Below, piece by piece: positions 63,997 through 64,000 of a stretch of 64,000 nt of DNA. Position numbers and translations under genes: made by a program. Position 1 is the first letter of the stretch. Every line of letters begins with the position of its first letter. The stretch is from the NCBI RefSeq assembly GCF_000224145.3, contig NC_020173.2, positions 534,943-598,942 on the forward strand, given 5' to 3'. The DNA comes from Ciona intestinalis. Lineage: Eukaryota > Chordata > Ascidiacea > Phlebobranchia > Cionidae. The notes beneath the pieces were generated by a model that did not search any database, had not been told where the DNA came from, and saw nothing but the letters and a program-made list of their open reading frames with translations.

Positions 63997-64000
63997 CTAG
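63997..64000 (-). CDS. Possible 3' edge of the next upstream exon
   Basis: CTAG followed on the minus strand by GTTTGT looks like a donor, and leaving AG as the last two bases matches the phase 2 needed by the exon at 63688-63918. Only four bases are visible. Confidence 0.3.

Overview
This is a eukaryotic, intron-rich, A+T-rich chordate sequence, most likely from the tunicate Ciona (C. intestinalis/robusta). Three things suggest this: introns of only about 60-500 bases, dispersed tRNA-derived SINEs with ATTC tails together with a short inverted-repeat MITE family, and a recognisable chordate gene (AP1AR/gadkin). All three protein genes I can support lie on the minus strand, so the window reads right to left. 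I assembled exons by hand from splice sites, reading-frame phase and protein family motifs, and the phases match at every intron listed.

Layout, from low to high coordinate. (1) 1-4847: the 5' seven exons of a secreted CAP-superfamily (CRISP/GLIPR-like) protein with a signal peptide, a full CAP domain, a short Cys-rich hinge and a Thr-rich mucin-like tail that runs out of the window. A TATA box lies about 85 bases upstream of its ATG. (2) 5460-9721: a complete nine-exon gene for a 287-residue orthologue of AP1AR (gadkin/gamma1-BAR), the AP-1 and kinesin adaptor. (3) 10622-63918: the 3' 144 exons of a giant gene encoding at least 7,877 residues of a secreted, apparently extracellular-matrix or adhesion-type protein. 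Its N-terminus lies beyond position 64000.

The giant protein reads, N to C within the window: a Pro/Thr linker; 18 thrombospondin type 1 (TSP1) repeats with introns at varied positions; one VWA domain; 120 TSP1 repeats, nearly all encoded as one 52-codon phase 0-0 exon per repeat; one sushi/CCP domain; two VWA domains; stop. No transmembrane or GPI-type C-terminus is visible. All three VWA domains keep the metal-site motif. Each TSP1 exon is symmetric, so exons can be skipped or duplicated without breaking the frame. I do not recognise this architecture as a named gene. It is the most notable object in the window.

Introns and spacers hold at least eleven SINE copies (some degraded, one with a MITE inserted into it), nine MITE-like copies, a few short tandem repeats and two assembly gaps. 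Several SINEs lie directly against splice sites of these genes. I saw no rRNA, tRNA gene, CRISPR array or bacterial-type feature.
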